Positions 62,702 through 64,000 of a stretch of DNA of 64,000 nt are shown one piece after another (the first letter of the stretch is position 1; each line of letters begins with the position of its first letter). The notes under the pieces were generated by a model. That model was not told the origin of the DNA, searched no databases, and saw only the letters and a program-made list of their open reading frames with translations. Position numbers and translations under genes: made by a program. Source of the DNA: Piezodorus guildinii (taxonomy: Eukaryota > Arthropoda > Insecta > Hemiptera > Pentatomidae); assembly GCA_023052935.1 (NCBI GenBank), contig CM041292.1:173290900-173354899 (forward strand), written 5' to 3'.

Positions 62702-64000
62702 TGAGAAATATTACAGTTTGTTGCATAATGAACAGTAGTAATAGAGATGTAGTACACATTCATACAATATATACAGCCAATAATGATAAAGTCAATTTAC
62801 ATAAAATCGGAAATAAATAAATTCAAATATATACAAAAAAAAAGCAACAAGAAACAAATCAAAACAACAACCTGTAGTAGAGATAAATACAAGTTGGGAA
62901 ATAAATAAAAATCATACAAGCATACTTAACTATATACAATATATACAATCAGCCAAAGGAACCCTAGACTCGGCTGCTCCCCCCACAAGTGGGGGGAGAA
63001 GCGGAATCCAAGAGATCCCAGCGCCTCCCACTCAGCGCTTCACTGGTGTATGCCAGTGGAGGCCGAGCCAGAGCGGAATAGCCACAAACATACAGTACAT
63101 GAGTGGAGGATCTGACCAGTGTCAGAACTCCAGATAAATGTTTACAAAACGTCGCGGGGCCACTGCCGTTTCAATCTTCGAGGAGGATTGTAGGGATGGG
63201 TGAAGCTGGAAAGCGATTGAGCAAGAGGATTAGGATGATGAAGAAGGTTCTGATGGAATTTGGAGAATTTGGATGGTACCAGATCTAAAATAAATGGAAT
63301 ATTAAGGTCATGGTGTAGGGTACAGTTGGTAACGTAATAAGGAGCATTAACTATTGTTCGGAGGACTTTGGATTGGAAGGATTGGATACGTTTGATGTTA
63401 GAATGTTTAGTTGTTCCCCATAGTTCAAGTCCGTAGGTCCATATAGGTTTCAGTACTGTCTTATATATTAGTAATTTGTTGTCGACTGTAAGATGAGATT
63501 TTCTGTTTAGTAATTTGTATAACCGGCCGAATCTGCGGTTGAGTTCTATCCTTTTAAGTCTCGTATGTGGGTTCCACGTCAGTCTTTTGTCTAGTAAAAA
63601 GCCAAGGTACCGGACTGTGTCTGAGGAAGGAAGCGGTATGGAATTGAATTTAACTGTTGGACAGGATTTACGTCGAAGGGTGAAGGTGACGTGTGTACAT
63701 TTGCTTTCGTTCACCTTAATTCGCCAAGCCTTACACCAGTCTTCGACAAGGGAAAGGTGCCTTTGGAGATTTAGAGATGCTACTTCAGGATCGGAATTGG
63801 ATGACAAAATGGCTGTGTCGTCAGCAAATGTTGCCAGAAAGGTATCGGGATCGGTAGGGATATCGGCGGTGTAGAGGATGTAGAGGACGGGTCCTAAGAC
63901 GCTGCCTTGAGGAACACCGGCCTCAACAGTATAATGTTTGGAAAATTCGGAACCACAGCGAACTCGGAAGGAGCGGTTGGATAAATAGGATCGGAGCATT
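62659..64000 (-). mobile_element. Family A copy, very young, continues beyond the window
   Basis: The tail is an unbroken run of 41 T (62659-62699). The 3' UTR and ORF2 that follow are nearly identical to the full-length copy, with only a handful of substitutions and the 9-bp difference at 63262. The 5' end and any target duplication are outside the window. Confidence 0.93.
63142..64000 (-). CDS. Family A ORF2, C-terminal 286 codons (partial)
   Basis: The frame is open from the window edge to the stop at 63142. It covers SYLSNRSFRVRCGSEF, AGVPQGSVLGPVLYILYTAD, TFADDTAILSS (catalytic DD) and LGFLLDKRLTWNPHTRLKR, to the end QWPRDVL. It keeps the SKFSKFHQN form that is also seen at 9405-9420, so this is probably the ancestral version. 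The frame is unbroken, which suggests this copy may be full-length and intact outside the window. Confidence 0.92.
   Translation of the reverse strand, partial: MLRSYLSNRSFRVRCGSEFSKHYTVEAGVPQGSVLGPVLYILYTADIPTDPDTFLATFADDTAILSSNSDPEVASLNLQRHLSLVEDWCKAWRIKVNESKCTHVTFTLRRKSCPTVKFNSIPLPSSDTVRYLGFLLDKRLTWNPHTRLKRIELNRRFGRLYKLLNRKSHLTVDNKLLIYKTVLKPIWTYGLELWGTTKHSNIKRIQSFQSKVLRTIVNAPYYVTNCTLHHDLNIPFILDLVPSKFSKFHQNLLHHPNPLAQSLSSFTHPYNPPRRLKRQWPRDVL

Overview
This window reads as intergenic, repeat-dominated nuclear DNA of an arthropod, most likely an insect. It is strongly AT-rich, has no operon or bacterial gene structure, and nearly all protein-coding signal belongs to transposable elements. The mix of families (Jockey, CR1, RTE and Dong/R4-type LINEs, tRNA-derived SINEs, mariner and Tc1 DNA transposons, a Helitron, a TTAA-type MITE) is typical of insects. 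I could not place the species and found no convincing host gene.

Layout. 1-5.9 kb: two copies of Jockey-like family B (one entering from the left edge), an unassigned LINE tail, and a 31-bp minisatellite split by a 134-bp B insertion. 8.5-9.6 kb: a family A Jockey copy whose 3' UTR has expanded into about 21 copies of a 27-bp repeat. 9.8-12.3 kb: a B fragment, an MITE-like repeat and a CR1-like LINE. 12.4-21 kb: an exon-like GC-richer island, copies of an unnamed ~0.95-kb repeat (family C), a family A relic, a SINE of family 2, a Tc1 relic with readable inverted repeats, and a second CR1-like relic. 21.3-26.04 kb: a full-length family A element with intact ORF1 and ORF2 between 9-bp target duplications. 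This is the only element in the window with complete coding capacity. 26-33.4 kb: a second MITE-like copy, SINEs, a B relic and a Dong/R4-like LINE abutting a TAA-type microsatellite. 34.0-37.2 kb: a full-length but twice-frameshifted RTE-type LINE between 11-bp target duplications, nested in an old family A tail. 37.5-38.7 kb: an internally deleted mariner. 39.5-46.7 kb: family C copies, local duplications, a complete tRNA-derived SINE with 15-bp target duplications, an RTE fragment inserted in a C copy, and a B fragment. 51.6-53.2 kb: a Helitron relic containing an RTE fragment. 53.5-56.6 kb: an RT relic, then a C copy carrying three separate insertions (two SINEs and a TTAA-flanked MITE). 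57.0-58.2 kb: a second mariner with a duplicated, outer inverted repeat. 60.6 kb to the end: two more family A copies, one inserted in the tRNA-like head of a SINE, the other with a 41-nt homopolymer tail and running off the right edge.

How the parts work together. Family A supplies its own ORF1 RNA-binding protein and ORF2 endonuclease/reverse transcriptase. It has clearly been mobile recently, since the copies at 21-26 kb and 62.7-64 kb are nearly identical. SINEs and the short DNA elements depend on enzymes encoded elsewhere. Many insertions are nested, and several have recoverable empty sites, so relative ages can be read directly.

The observations I consider most worth checking are: the mariner with a second, outer 3' inverted repeat flanked by TA on both sides; the family A ORF1 stop codon directly followed, in the same frame, by the ORF2 start; the SINE family with poly(T) rather than poly(A) 3' tails; the minisatellite born inside a retrotransposon 3' UTR; and the unnamed repeat C.
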